64,000 nucleotides of DNA, taken from Chinchilla lanigera. Its lineage: Eukaryota; Chordata; Mammalia; Rodentia; Chinchillidae. The stretch is taken from the NCBI RefSeq assembly GCF_000276665.1, contig NW_004955481.1, positions 4,858,787-4,922,786 on the forward strand. Reading direction: 5' to 3'. Positions 26,661 to 37,805 of the stretch are shown here, piece after piece. The notes beneath the pieces were generated by a model, which worked only from the letters and a program-made list of their open reading frames with translations, was not told the origin of the DNA and searched no databases. The translations under genes were made by a program, and so were the position numbers. How positions within the stretch are numbered: position 1 is the stretch's first letter; each line of letters starts with the position of its first letter.

Positions 26661-27068
26661 CTATTACCACCACCAACACAAAGATCAAAAAGAAAAGAAA
26701 AAAGAATGTACTATATTGGTTTGCATTCTGAGTAATGAACCTAAAGTATTAATAGAAAGCCTAATTTGAATAAACTGCACTATCATGAACTTACTGAATT
26801 CAATGATTTCAGATTCCCCGTCTTTCATATAAAGCTTCATCAAACTAAATAAAGAATAGAAATTAGTGACATTTTGCCTAGAAATGTCAAATGTGCTAAT
26901 CCATGCTCTATTTTTTTCACACACAATCTCAGGATGTATTACCATGCATTACATAGCTCATTATTCTCCACAATACCTAGAGTACTATTTTGAGGTCTTC
27001 ACAGGAGTAAGAGGAAGACATTAAAGCCTTGAGAGAATGATACAGGTAGAGGCTGAAAACAAGGCTAA

Positions 27069-27270
27069 AAGGTCAGACTGCCTAGAAATAAATCTCAACC
27101 CTAACACTTCCTGGCTCTGTGATCTTGGTCAAATTCCTTGACTTTCATGCCTCAATTTCCTCTTCTGTAAAATGGAAATAATCACAATACTTCCCTTAGA
27201 AGACTGGTAAAGAACTTTGCACTGTGCCTGCCATCTGGTAAAAATGACATAATAATGGCTATTATCATCA
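27069..27270 (+). mobile_element. MIR SINE remnant
   Basis: TGGCTCTGTGATCTTGGTCA and CTCTTCTGTAAAATGGAAAT match sense MIR. Confidence 0.75.
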
Positions 27271-27730
27271 CCAATACCAGTACTACTCCATCTATTCTAC
27301 CGAACAAGGGCATTTAAATTACTTAGCTATTTTTATCTTTAAATGTTATAAAGAACCACAGTATTATTTTCTTAACTGACAGATTGCTACATATGGCAAA
27401 AGCACTTTATTGGGTTGTACCTCCAACATGGCTACGTCACTGGTTCCACCTACAAAACAGGATGGTAATACTCTGTCTGTAAGTCTGTGTGGGGGTTAAG
27501 TAAGGCATCTATTCAGATGTCCTATTCTCTGGTATTACCACACAGGGCAGGTTGACAATACTGCGCTCTGTCAGATACTTGAGATTCCAAAAATTACCTG
27601 GTTCTAGGTACTCAAGCACTTCTGCAAGGATGAGATTTAATATAGTTCAAGGCATGAACCTCAAAAGGTGCTAGAAGAACAAATTAATTTAAAAATTGTC
27701 CCCTTCTTTCACATTCCCTGGTTAGGATAC

Positions 27731-27786
27731 ATTTCTTCAAAATAGTCAATGTGTGGAGGTTGGAGTATGTCAAGGGCAGAGAGTAC
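27731..27786 (-). CDS. NLK: NLK coding exon 3 (56 nt, hinge-proximal N-lobe)
   Basis: This small exon encodes VLSALDILQPPHIDYFEE plus two bases (AT) of the next Ile codon, exactly the NLK stretch that follows HDN at the end of exon 2. The acceptor is a T-rich tract ending CTCAG at 27787. The donor is AT|GTATCC, a poor match to the usual MAG|GTRAGT. At 56 nt the exon is not a multiple of three, so skipping would shift the frame and remove the approach to the kinase hinge. A copy of its upstream intronic acceptor region lies at 29322-29442. The reading frame joins both neighbouring exons without adjustment, so I treat it as a genuine coding exon. Confidence 0.96.
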
Positions 27787-27913
27787 CTGAGAAAAAGAAA
27801 AAAAAAGTCAAATTTAGAGAACTAAAGAAGAAACAAAATTTGACACGAATGCAAGTAAATACTATTAACTCTTTAATAACTTATGGCTTAGTTACAATTG
27901 CCCCCTAAAATTA
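27787..27913. repeat. Original of duplicated acceptor region next to NLK exon 3
   Basis: Immediately upstream of exon 3 on the gene strand; contains its polypyrimidine tract and CTCAG. Paired with 29322-29442 in direct orientation. Confidence 0.85.
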
Positions 27914-28084
27914 ACTAAATTTAATCAGTAAAGAAACACAGTTTTAAACATTAAGATGTGTTTGTAAACTTATTACTTAAAAGACAATTCTAGCTAAATC
28001 AAAATGAGAGAGGTAACTGGGTTATAATACAGGCTACCAAAATCTCTGCCCAGAAGAGTGTTCGAAAGAGATGCCCTATTTTTA

Positions 28085-28193
28085 CCTTTTCTTTTTTTTT
28101 TTTTTTTGGTTTTTTCTCTGGTACCGGGAACCGAACTCACGACCTTGCGCTTGCCAGGCAGGCGCTTTGCCGCTGAGCTAAATCCCCAGCCCC
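28085..28193 (-). mobile_element. ID SINE
   Basis: Duplication GATGCCCTATTTTTA at 28070-28084 and 28194-28208, perfect. Confidence 0.95.
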
Positions 28194-28229
28194 GATGCCC
28201 TATTTTTAACAATTAGTACTTATCTATGA

Positions 28230-28600
28230 GCATGAGGAACTATATTTACTATTCATTCCTTTATTTCTCTGTTCATTCTTTTTTTTTTGGTACCAAGAAT
28301 CAAACTCAGGACCTTGTGCTTGCCAGGCAGGTGCTGGGCCACTGAACTATATCCCCAGCCCTATTTCTCTGTTCAACAAATGTTTACCACATATATTCTA
28401 CCTGACAGGCACTGTGGTAACCTCTTGGGTTATAAAGATTAACAAAAGTTATCATCTCTGCTTTCATGACTAAAGGAAAGGTCAGGATGTAACAAATAAG
28501 CAAATAGTTGCATAAATATATAATCATTGTATCTATTATTACAAAGGAAGAACATAAAGAGGGGTGGAAATAAAAGGTTTCCTGAAGTAACACTATTCTA
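28230..28600 (-). mobile_element. L2 LINE remnant, antisense
   Basis: TTCAACAAATGTTTACCACA, then ACAGGCACTGTGGTAACC is reversed L2 3' end; split by the ID at 28276. Confidence 0.65.
28276..28361 (-). mobile_element. ID SINE
   Basis: Duplication TATTTCTCTGTTCA at 28262-28275 and 28362-28375; only 82 bases from the preceding ID, an independent insertion. Confidence 0.93.
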
Positions 28601-28617
28601 AAACCTGAAAGCTATTA

Positions 28618-28763
28618 GAGCCGGGCATGGTGGCACGTGCCTGTAATCCCAGCACTTGGGAGGCTGAGGCAGGAGGATCGCTGTGAGTTCGAGGCCAGCC
28701 TGGGCTACAAAGTAAGCTCAAGGCCAGCCTGAACCACATAGGGAGACCCTGTCTCACAAAGAC

Positions 28764-28795
<32 letters not shown>
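28618..28795 (+). mobile_element. B1 SINE, near-consensus
   Basis: GAGCCGGGCATGGTGGCACG with about 30 A at the end; duplicated GAAAGCTATTAG flank suggests a young copy. Confidence 0.95.
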
Positions 28796-28797
<2 letters not shown>

Positions 28798-29207
28798 AAG
28801 CTATTAGGAGTTGATCAGTTGATAAGCAGGAAATGTGAAGACACTGAAGCAGTTTTTAGAAACAGAAAAGCCAGTGCTGATGGAACGTAGTAGGGAGGAA
28901 GACCGGCTGGGATAAAGCAGAAGAAGAAGGCCTAAAAAATATCACATAAAATCTCTTCCAACCATATTAAGCACTATAGATTTCATTCTAAGAAAAGAAG
29001 TCACCAGGATGGAAATAAAGACTTTAAGGCATCTGAAATTCAGGTCCTTTACAATATAGAGTATTAACTACCAATGTAACTTAACCAGCACGCCCACTTG
29101 CCCTATCAGGTGCCTATCTACTCTTTTAAGTCCCATCTATATCACACCCTAGAATTTGAATCTATCTAGCTAATGAGAAATATCAGGCTCAAAGGAAATG
29201 ATACAAT

Positions 29208-29296
29208 TCTTTTTTTTTTCTGGTACCAGGAATTGAACTCATGACCTTGTGCTTGCCAGGCAGGCGCTGTGCCACTGAGCTAAATCCCCAGCCCCA
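29208..29296 (-). mobile_element. ID SINE
   Basis: TCTGGTACCAGGAATTGAAC to AATCCCCAGCCCC, antisense, just outside the duplicated acceptor segment. Confidence 0.9.
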
Positions 29297-29321
29297 GGAA
29301 ATGAAATAAATAGGAAAAAAA

Positions 29322-29442
29322 CTGAGAAAAGGAAAACAAGTCAAATTGAGAGAACTAAAGAAGAAACAAAATTCGACAGAAATTAAGTAAATACTATTAA
29401 CCCTAATAATTTTTGGCTTATTTACAATTGCCTACTAAAATT
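29322..29442. repeat. Duplicate of the intron segment flanking NLK exon 3
   Basis: About 121 bases resemble 27787-27913 at roughly 88-90% identity by eye (shared GAGAACTAAAGAAGAAACAA and GTAAATACTATTAA). The original copy abuts the exon 3 acceptor. The duplicate preserves CTGAG, that is CTCAG on the gene strand, and the T-rich tract, but the exon itself is absent. Confidence 0.85.
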
Positions 29443-29494
29443 AGTGGTTCAAGTTCATATCATCTAATCTTGATCTTAAATTTCTTAAGGATTT

Positions 29495-29670
29495 TTTTTT
29501 TTACTGTGGAGAATTAAAAACATGTAAAAGTAGACAGAATAATATAAAGAACACCCACTAGTCAGTACTTGGCCTTAGCTATCCACATGGCCATTCTTGT
29601 TTTATCTATTACTTCTACCTCACACCACATAATTTTGAAGCATAAATCAGACTTTTCAGCCATACTGAGT
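29495..29670 (-). mobile_element. Antisense L1 3' UTR fragment
   Basis: Contains AAAAGTAGACAGAATAATAT and a TTTTGAAGCATAAATCAGAC segment, both familiar from reversed L1M tails. Short and degenerate. Confidence 0.6.
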
Positions 29671-29680
29671 CAAGTATCTC

Positions 29681-29794
29681 TGGAGGATCACTGCGAGTTC
29701 GAGACCAGCCTAGGCTACAAAGTGAGCTCAAGGGCAGCCTGAACTGCATAGCGAGACCCTGTTTCAAAAAGACCACAAAAAAAAAAAAAAAAAG
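29681..29794 (+). mobile_element. B1 SINE, 5' truncated
   Basis: GGAGGATCACTGCGAGTTCG to AAAGACCAC and A-tail. Confidence 0.9.
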
Positions 29795-30870
29795 CAGAAT
29801 TTCTCACTTTAAAATTTTAGATTTAAGTTACTTTATTAAACTAAAACCTTCCTTAGTGAAAAAGCTTCACTTACTTAATACCCAGTCAAACAGAGGTTTT
29901 TAGTTTAGATGTTTTTATAAGGAGTATCAATGTTTCCTTTTTGAATTAAAATATTTATACTTAGAATTTTGATATAAACAGAAAACAGCAGATTTTCCAA
30001 TTTCTTCAAATCAAAAATTTTCATCATGTGAAAGATGAATTATTTCATTTCTATATTTTTAAAACCTATAATTAGCCAGTCACAAACTCACATAAACTTC
30101 TTTCTCATTCTGTGATAAAAATTTTTTGAATGTGAGTATCTGAAGCTTGAGGAAGGCAGAAAATAAAGAGTTTTATTTGACATCTTTCGGACTCCGAACT
30201 CTGTATCTGAACAACATACATCCTGTCTTGGTGGAAAATAGAATGCAAAGAATGACAGCGTCCATTAGACAAAGCTATTTAATGCTTCAAATCTATCTGC
30301 TATAATTAGAGGTTATCTAGAGGAAAGTGACAACCATACATTTTAAACCTTGAGAGAGGAGAATGAAGCTTTCTCATTCCATATTTGATGAGGCTTTTCA
30401 CAGAAAAAGCCATATAAAACAACGCTAGACATTTGCCACTACACCACTTGACTGCAATTGTTAGATTTAAAAGTATAATATTTTAAACTCTGTCTGAAAT
30501 ATTTTCCCCCCAGGGATCTCATCCTGCCCTGCCTGGAATTTTTTTTATGTCTGTTGTTTTATGCTTACCCTTTCTACCCCAAAATATCTATGAGAGGATA
30601 GAATTCCAGTATTTATGGTCGGTAAAAACAGTACTTAGACCAGCAGAAGATTATCCTGGAATTCGAAGTAACATAAATGAGCATGAAGGAGTAGTAGTGG
30701 AGCTTCAAACTCCAAATTCTAAGACTGACTCCCTATTTTAATAGCCAGAGCTTTTTTTTTTTTTTTTTTTTTAAATAATCTAAAGGTATAAAGTATAGGT
30801 GATTAGCCTTATGGTGTAAACAGGAAAACTCCTGTAAAGACTCTGGCTTATTATAACCAGTCAAAGGACG
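29795..30870. other. SINE-free intron 2 tract
   Basis: About 1.1 kb without repeats except a T run at 30752. Positions 30150-30460 look non-decayed. The short open frame at 30547-30741 has no known motif and no splice support. Confidence 0.45.
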
Positions 30871-30970
30871 CCAGGCACAGTGGTACAAGGGTTACTGGGG
30901 GGGAGGGTGGACAGCAGCTATCAAGCAAGAGGCCGGCCTGGGCAACTTAGCAAGATCCTGTCTCAAATTT
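30870..30970 (+). mobile_element. B1-like SINE, rearranged
   Basis: GCCAGGCACAGTGGTACAAG, foreign G-rich middle, then GCCTGGGCAACTTAGCAAGA. Confidence 0.65.
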
Positions 30971-31146
30971 TTCTTCATTAAGATTACATTTTTTTCCACA
31001 TCATTTTCTTTATTAGTACATGTTCGTAGTATACGTTTACATTCCTTGTGGGGAACTGGTCCATATACATAATACAACTGAATTTCTTTTTTCATCCCTT
31101 TTCTCTTTCCTCCCTCTCCTCTCCCTCAAAAGAAAATTTTCAAGCT

Positions 31147-31250
31147 AGCTGGGGATACAGCTCAGTGATAAAGTGTTTGTGCTTGCCCAGCATGAGTGTG
31201 GCCCAGCGTTCATTGCCCAGGAGTGGCAAAAAAAAAAAAAAAAAAAAAAA
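31147..31250 (+). mobile_element. ID-like SINE
   Basis: AGCTGGGGATACAGCTCAGT with a long A-tail; diverged subfamily. Confidence 0.8.
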
Positions 31251-31561
31251 AGGTCAATGTATCCTCAAATATCACCAGCTCTTCAAAAGATCTCAAATAC
31301 AAAGAAAGTAAGCAGACTTAACTAATTAAAAAACAAATTAAAGTTATGCCAAGAACTACTCTGCCAAGGACAAGAACAAGACATTTACAAAGAAGCCAGT
31401 TAAGTCTTGTTTAGCAAAGACACTACCCCTTCCCCATTCTCTAACCCCTAATAGATTCCAAGTTCTTTATGTGGAAATGACATTATTACAACTATTGTAA
31501 TACAGCTGTAATATAAAGTACACAAAACCTATGAATATAATTTGATAGAAAAAGTTGTTTT

Positions 31562-31706
31562 TGTTTTTTTTTTTTTGAGACAGAGTCTCACTATGAAACC
31601 CAGGCTGGTCTTGATCTCACTATGTAGCCCAGGGTGGCCTCAAACTCAGGGTGACCCAGCCTCTCAAGTGCTGGGATTACTGGTGTGCACCACTGTGCCC
31701 AGCTCA
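31562..31706 (-). mobile_element. B1 SINE
   Basis: TTTGAGACAGAGTCTCACTA to CACCACTGTGCCCAGC. Confidence 0.9.
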
Positions 31707-32420
31707 GTTTAACGAATTTTTTATATATACATATGTTCATGTAAACACCACTCAGATCAAGAAATTAAGCATTTTGATGCCCTAGAGGGCCCCTTGCCTT
31801 TTTCTGTCAAAACCCATCTATCATCCACCACTTTTGCTACTACAGATTCATTCTGCTGCCTGTTCTTGAACTTAACACAAATTGTAAATAAAGTCTTTTG
31901 CTTATGACTTCTTTCACACTGGTATGCCTGTGAGATTTATCCATGTTGCTGTGTGGATTGGTGGTTCATCCAATTTTTATTAATGTGTAGTATGAAGCAG
32001 GGCCTGGTGGCACATGCCTATCATCCCAGAACTCCAGATGCTGAGGCAGGAGGACTGCCACAAGTTCAAGGCCAGCCTGGGCTGTACAGTGAGTTCAGGG
32101 GCTATACATCGAGACCCTGTCTCAAACAAACAAACAAATAAACCAAGTGTAGAATGCTATCATATGAATGGAATATACTACAATGTACTTATCCAGAGTA
32201 CTACTGGCAGACATTTGCATTATTTCCAATTTGTAGCTATGAATAAACCTGCAATAAGCATTTCTGTACATGTTTTTTGTGGGTATATGTATTCTTTCCT
32301 CCTGAATGTTTAACAAAGAGTAGAACAGGCTGAGCCGTTGGGTAGGCCTACGTTTAGTTTTAGTGGAAACTGCCAGTTTTCTTTACTGGTTTGACAAACT
32401 TGCATTCTTACTAGCCTCGA
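31705..32420 (-). mobile_element. Antisense L1 3' UTR, split by a B1
   Basis: GAATGGAATATACTACAATG, AGACATTTGCATTATTTCCA and AGCTATGAATAAACCTGCAA are reverse-complement L1M 3' UTR motifs. The B1 at 31996-32140 is inserted in it. Confidence 0.75.
31996..32142 (+). mobile_element. B1 SINE in antisense L1
   Basis: GAAGCAGGGCCTGGTGGCAC to CCTGTCTCAAACAAAC. Confidence 0.9.
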
Positions 32421-33245
32421 GATTGACTAGATGAGAATGACTCAGAACTATTTATGGAAATGGTCAGCATTTCTCACCGGTTTACAGTGGCACCTCTACT
32501 GTAAGTAGAGGTAAATGTATATGTGTGTATTAGTTTACAGACTGCCTATTTTGTTCCACTAATCTGTTTGTTTACCCCGTTAGTGCTTAATACCTGAGTC
32601 TCAATATCTATTACACAGTGCAATATCTGCCGTATGAACTTCTAACTATTCAACTTCTTCAAGATTACTTTGACTATTTTAGATCTTTTTCAGTTTCATA
32701 AATTTTAGAATACATTTGTACATTTCTATACACACTGAAGCAAAATTTTGACACTAACTGAAATTATACTAAATATATAGTTCAAACTAGTAAAATGGCC
32801 ATGATTGCTCACTGTGGATCTTTTAATCCACAAATGTGTATTATTTCAAGTACATCAATAGTTGGCCCAGTAACACAAACTTGTGACATACAGCAAATAA
32901 CCAAATCCACTAGAAAGTTTATATACCTACCACCTACTGTGTGCTTGGTGTTATTGCCTAAAGTCAAGAAAAGGCCTGAGACTTGCATTACAGGCTGTCC
33001 TGACAGAAATTGACAGACTCTAAGGGGGCTCTAATGGCTTTAGAGAGCAAGTGAAAGTCTAAAATGACAAAAAACTGTGTGTACATGCATTTTTTTTCAA
33101 CAGAGTTGATGGCTTTCATGAGATTCTTAAAGGACTACAAGATTAAATATGCAATCATTCACTTTCCACCCTGATCATACGGTAACTATTCATGTGTAGT
33201 TTGTAGGTGGGTGAAATAGAGATTATGCCAGATTTTGTAACAGCT

Positions 33246-33420
33246 CAGCTGGGAGTGGTGGCGCACGCCTGTAATCCCAGCACTCAACAGGCTGAGGCAG
33301 GAGGCCTGAGGCAGGAGGATCCTTGCGAGTTGAAGGCCAACCTGGGCTACAAAGTGAGATCAAGGCCAGCCTGAACTGCATAGTTCATTGTCTCAAAAAG
33401 AAACAAAACAAAACAAAAAC
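33246..33420 (+). mobile_element. B1 SINE with local duplication
   Basis: CAGCTGGGAGTGGTGGCGCA; the GCCTGAGGCAGGAGG segment is duplicated near 33300. Confidence 0.9.
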
Positions 33421-34218
33421 CCAGAAGTATAATAGCTCAAATTCTCACTAGATACAAATTCTCACTAGTGATAAGCCTAAAAAACACTGACTTTAGAAAA
33501 CAGAATACATTTGTTTCCCTAAATTACTGTATCACAGTGAACTTTTCCTTTAAGTAGCTACTCAGATTTGTGTGTGTACATGTGTGCATATAAATTTAGT
33601 TAGATCATCTGAAATCAATGATTTTGAAATAGTGAATTTCAAGGTTTCTTTCAAAAGAAAATTCAAAGCCTCAAGGCATTATAGCTGTTCTCTGACACAC
33701 AACAGGCATCCAAATTAAAATCCAATTTTCTTACAACAACCAGGTTAATCTTTCTAAATGATATTTGTAACATGACATTCCTTTCTTTTCCCTCTATTCA
33801 ATCAAATCTTATTTTCAAAAGACTTATCTCAAGGTTTACCTCTTCTGTGTTTGTAGCATCTTTGAGTTTCTAAGTCCACAGTAATTTTTATTTTCCTTAA
33901 TATTATGGTACTTGCCTGCCATCATTTACCTGAGAAACTTTAAAAATTACTGATACATGAGCCTCAGTCCCAGAAATTCCAATTTAGTAGGTCTGAGGTA
34001 AGAAATATATATCTGTGTTTTAAGGCTCTCCAATAATTCTAGTATCTTTTAGGTTTGGTTGTAGAGCTTTCTGCTATCTATGCATTAATGTTTAACCATG
34101 CAGGCAGGTAGGACTCTCTTGCACCTTTATCACAGTACTTATCACATTACAAAAAATCTTTTTATCTACTTGAAGGTAGGTCCCCCAAACAGCTGGTGTA
34201 GCTCGGGCACAAAAGATG

Positions 34219-34423
34219 TGTTATGGTTTACAGCTATGTCCCCCAAGCCTCAGGCACTCACAGGTGGGGCTTTGGGGAGGTGACTGGATCATGGATTAGC
34301 CCACTGATAAGGTTATAGTGAATTGTGGCATTGAGAGGTAAAGCCTGGTAAGAGGAGGTGTGTGGCCTAGAAGAGTATACCTACCTCGCTCTCTCTCTGC
34401 TTGCTATGTATCTGTAACTGATT

Positions 34424-34482
<59 letters not shown>

Positions 34483-34671
34483 TTGCTGCTGCTATGCCAT
34501 GAACTCTTTCTTCTCCGCCATGTCCTTCTGCCAGGCTGCCCTGCCTTGGAGCCAGCTGACTATGCACAGAAACCTCTACAAACTGGGAGCCAAAATAAAA
34601 TAAAAACCTTTCCTCTTTTAACTTGTGAATGTTGGGTATTGTGTCTCAGCAACAACAAAGTAGCTAAAACA
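34219..34671 (+). mobile_element. Solo ERV LTR with 5-bp target duplication and CT expansion
   Basis: The element begins TGTTATGGTTTACAGC and ends GTAGCTAAAACA. Exact 5-bp repeats AGATG flank it at 34214-34218 and 34672-34676. TG...CA ends, a 5-bp duplication, an AATAAAATAAAA signal near the 3' end and the GGGGCTTTGGGGAGGTGACT segment all fit an ERVL/MaLR-like LTR of about 450 bp. No internal viral genes are attached, so it is a solo LTR. A (CT)n run at 34424-34480 creates an apparent frame of alternating Ser-Leu that is not a gene. Confidence 0.8.
34424..34480 (+). repeat. (CT)n microsatellite inside the solo LTR
   Basis: Nearly 28 pure CT units expanded from the CTCTCTCTC stretch normally found in this LTR type. 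Confidence 0.95.
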
Positions 34672-34706
34672 AGATGTACAATAAATGTTTACTAAACTAA
34701 TGACAA

Positions 34707-34910
34707 TGGGCTCTGATGCTAGGCAGATTTATATTCTAATCTGTGCCACCTTTGTCCTTGGGCAGTATTAACTCACAGCCTCTGGTTCCTTTGTAAGGCA
34801 GGGTTAACAAGCCCTACCTGACAAGGTTAATGGGTAACTGAATTAATGCATGTGAAATATCCAGCATACTTCCTGACACACAGTGAAATGTGTTACATAT
34901 ATGGTCTACC
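34707..34910 (+). mobile_element. MIR SINE remnant
   Basis: GGCTCTGATGCTAGGCAGAT and TGTCCTTGGGCAGTATTAAC match sense MIR. Confidence 0.7.
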
Positions 34911-35477
34911 CTTTCAGAAAGGACGATATTTTAAGCTTTTAATAAAAAAAAAAAAAATCCTCCATATGACTTAGCACTATGCTCTTTCCACAGGACATAA
35001 TTAACAAACACTAGTTGCTTTAACTACATCAAATATCAGTTGCCTCTTAAGAGTGGGATTCCACAGAGACCAGGTATTCTAGCCCCTGATGCTTTTGGAA
35101 ACAGGTCTTGAGCACAGCAGAAATTTACCACATTAATAACATAGTGGTGCCACACCATTTTCATCTCCAATTATCTGCCTCACTTTCAAACACTCCTACA
35201 GAAGTCACAGGTACTCTTCCTATAACAGAATTCAGGAGTTCCAAAGAGTAGTTGTGTTTTATGCATTTTAAAAATTTAATTTCTGTAACAGTCATAAACA
35301 GTTATTTCTGCTTTTACCATAGTCACTGAGAAAACTTGAACTTTGCAAAAACTAAGGCCCAAGATACACGATTAGGAAACAAAACCATAATTCAAACCTA
35401 ATGTTGACTCTAAGGCCCATCTCTTAGAAACTACATTAGATGATTGGGTTTGTTTTTGTGTTTTGTTTTTGTTGTTG

Positions 35478-35532
35478 AAGCTTGAACACAGGGCCTCATG
35501 TCCTGTGCTAGGCAAGTGCTCTCCCACTGCGC
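35478..35532 (-). mobile_element. ID-like SINE fragment
   Basis: GAAGCTTGAACACAGGGCCT and TGCTAGGCAAGTGCTCTCCC; older subfamily. Confidence 0.65.
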
Positions 35533-35942
35533 CCTATTGTGTGGTTTAATTGGTGTGGTTTTCAAGATTTCAGTTTATTTTTTTTCTTACACTACTCACT
35601 CAGGTACTGTCTTTGGAACAAGCAAAGATATCAACCAAACAAACAGCAGCTTATTTTGTCACCTTTCTAAAAGGAAGCAAGATTAGGCTAAAGATAATAA
35701 ACCATCAAAATCCTTTGTAACTGAATTTCTGAAGGTACCCTGGAAGTACCTGTTTAACATGGATATCTTCAACTGAGCCTCTGACAGTGTATGTAAGGTT
35801 TGTACTCTTTGATGGTTGGGTGGTATAAAGGCAAATTCAAGAAATGAGCAACTAAGCCAGCACTAGACATCATTGTAAATTACATATCCAAAATCTGAAA
35901 AAAAATAGCAACTCTAGTAGTTTTTTTAATTTTCCGTTTACT

Positions 35943-36090
35943 TATTTTTTTGAGACAGGGTCTCACCATGTAGATCAGGCTGGTCTTGAACTCACTACAT
36001 AGCCCAGGCTGACCTCAAACTTGCAGTGACCCTCCTGCCTCAGCCTCCTGAGTGCTGGGGTTATAGGCATGCACCACCATGCCTAGCTTC
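35943..36090 (-). mobile_element. B1 SINE
   Basis: TTATTTTTTTGAGACAGGGT to CACCATGCCTAGC. Confidence 0.93.
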
Positions 36091-36174
36091 TTCTAATGGT
36101 TATTTTCAAAAAACACATTGCTTGGCAGTTCCAAATGGACTGAAAAACAGCAATGTATTTTCTTTCTTGCTTGC

Positions 36175-36256
36175 TTTTTGCAGTGCTAGGGCATCAAACT
36201 CAGGGCTTTCCACATGCTAGCAAGTAATCTACCGTTTAAGCTACACTAGCCCAGCA
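36175..36256 (-). mobile_element. ID-like SINE
   Basis: TTTTTGCAGTGCTAGGGCAT to TAGCCCAGC, diverged. Confidence 0.65.
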
Positions 36257-36399
36257 ATATCTTCTTAAAAGAGTTTAAGAAAAAGAGATTTTAAGAGGTA
36301 TAATCAATAAATCTTAATTTCTTAAAATGAGACCCACACTTGGGCCAAAGTTATACAGGTTTCTGTGCAAACAAGTGTCTAGAGACACAAGAAATCTAC

Positions 36400-36583
36400 A
36401 TCCCCCCCAGTACGTAACTGGAGATTGAACACAGGCTTCAGGCATGCTAGGCTTGCACGGTACTACTAAGCTAAACCCCCAGCCCAAGAAATCTACCCTA
36501 CCCCTGCCCTGCTCTGGGGATCAAACCCAGACCCTTATGCATGCCAGGTAATTGCTCTAGCACTGACCTACATACTCAGCCCC
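36400..36583 (-). mobile_element. Two tandem ID-like SINE copies
   Basis: GATTGAACACAGGCTTCAGG to AACCCCCAGCCC, then GGGATCAAACCCAGACCCTT to ACTCAGCCCC; two old antisense copies side by side. Confidence 0.7.
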
Positions 36584-37805
36584 AAGAAACCATTTTCTAA
36601 GTAAAAATTTTATTATAGCAATTACAGTAGCACAGGTTGAGTACTTTTTCAAAGAATTTGAGGCAGGTTTTCTCTTTCCATGAAACTGAAAACAAAATTC
36701 AATGCTAACAATCTCCAGGACATATTTACATGTATCAAACTTTTAATTCAGAATTACTTGAGAAGCTATCTCTCAAAATACAATGAGTATAGTTGTCCAT
36801 GAGTCTTTGCATCCGTAAACACAGCCAAAAATAAACTCATCTTTGTTAGCTTAAAGGCTGTACTGTTTTTGTGAAAGAAACTGTTTTCCTACTTCTCTAA
36901 CTTAACCTGATTAAAAATACTGAAGGATAAAAACGAAGCACTTAAAATTGGGGTCAATTATTCACAAGTAAATCATTATGTATTAGCGTATTTTTGTGTT
37001 GAATATTAGTATCATTCCTCGGTTAAATACCAATATTTTCTTTGCATCAATTAATATTTATCTTTTAATCAATAATCTTACAATTCCCTTAAACTTCTTA
37101 ATTGCTAATCACAAGAAGGGTATAATTTGTCTCAGATTTCCAAGCCCCTCAGAAACGTCTATTTTCCCTGAAAATACATTTTACCTTTTCTATGGGTTTA
37201 ACAGCTCACAGTCTTAGCATTAAAAAGGGCCGGTAAGTGCAGAGTGCACACCACAGCTCTGAAGCCGACCTGAAACTGAACATGTGCAGTGTTTTCTAAT
37301 TTGGGGTTAGGCCTTGTGTAAGTCAAACTAATTTAGAGTATAATTTTCAAACTGCCAAATAAAATTTTGATGAAATGGGCTCCCTAGGTGATTCTAATAC
37401 GCTTCCAAGGCTAGAAGCTATGCATCTCAACAGAGATGTGAACATTTAACAAGTCGCAGAGACATAAGAACTAAGAGATGGGAAAATTTAAGACAGTCAC
37501 AGAGACATATGAACTATCTATAAAAGAAAAGCAAAACACAGAAATCACTTAGAAATGTCTCTGTGTAAGTATACATGTGAACATTCCTTTCAGGAAGAAT
37601 GTGTGAAATGAAAGCCTATCAACAGGTATTCTACAGCCTCACTGATGTCTACTGCCTTTCAGAATTTGCCTCTGTAGCTGATTTCTAAATTTTACTTGGA
37701 TGGACCCTTAAGTCTCTTTTGTTCTTTATTAATTCTATGAATTAGGCTTAGAAAATAATCTCCTACCCCCCAAAATAGTTTCCCCCAAACACCAATTTCA
37801 CTTAC
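36584..37805. other. Unique sequence downstream of NLK exon 2
   Basis: 1.2 kb repeat-free stretch of intron 2 beside exon 2. Contains a small tandem of GTC(G/A)CAGAGACATA at about 37455 and 37495. No gene found. Confidence 0.5.

Larger units (their letters stand above)
27787..37805 (-). other. NLK: NLK intron 2
   Basis: This 10.0-kb intron lies between in-frame exons 2 and 3, with GT (GTAAGT) at 37805 and AG at 27787-27788 on the minus strand. Contents: ID and B1 SINEs, L2 and MIR remnants, antisense L1 3' pieces, a solo LTR at 34219-34671 and the duplicated acceptor segment at 29322. Confidence 0.95.

Noticed and set aside
30547..30741. 64-codon frame in a SINE-free tract
   Set aside because: No flanking acceptor/donor in phase and no known motif; left as unique sequence.
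34360..34695. 111-codon frame with a Ser-Leu run
   Set aside because: Produced by the CT microsatellite inside a solo LTR; no domain or splice support.
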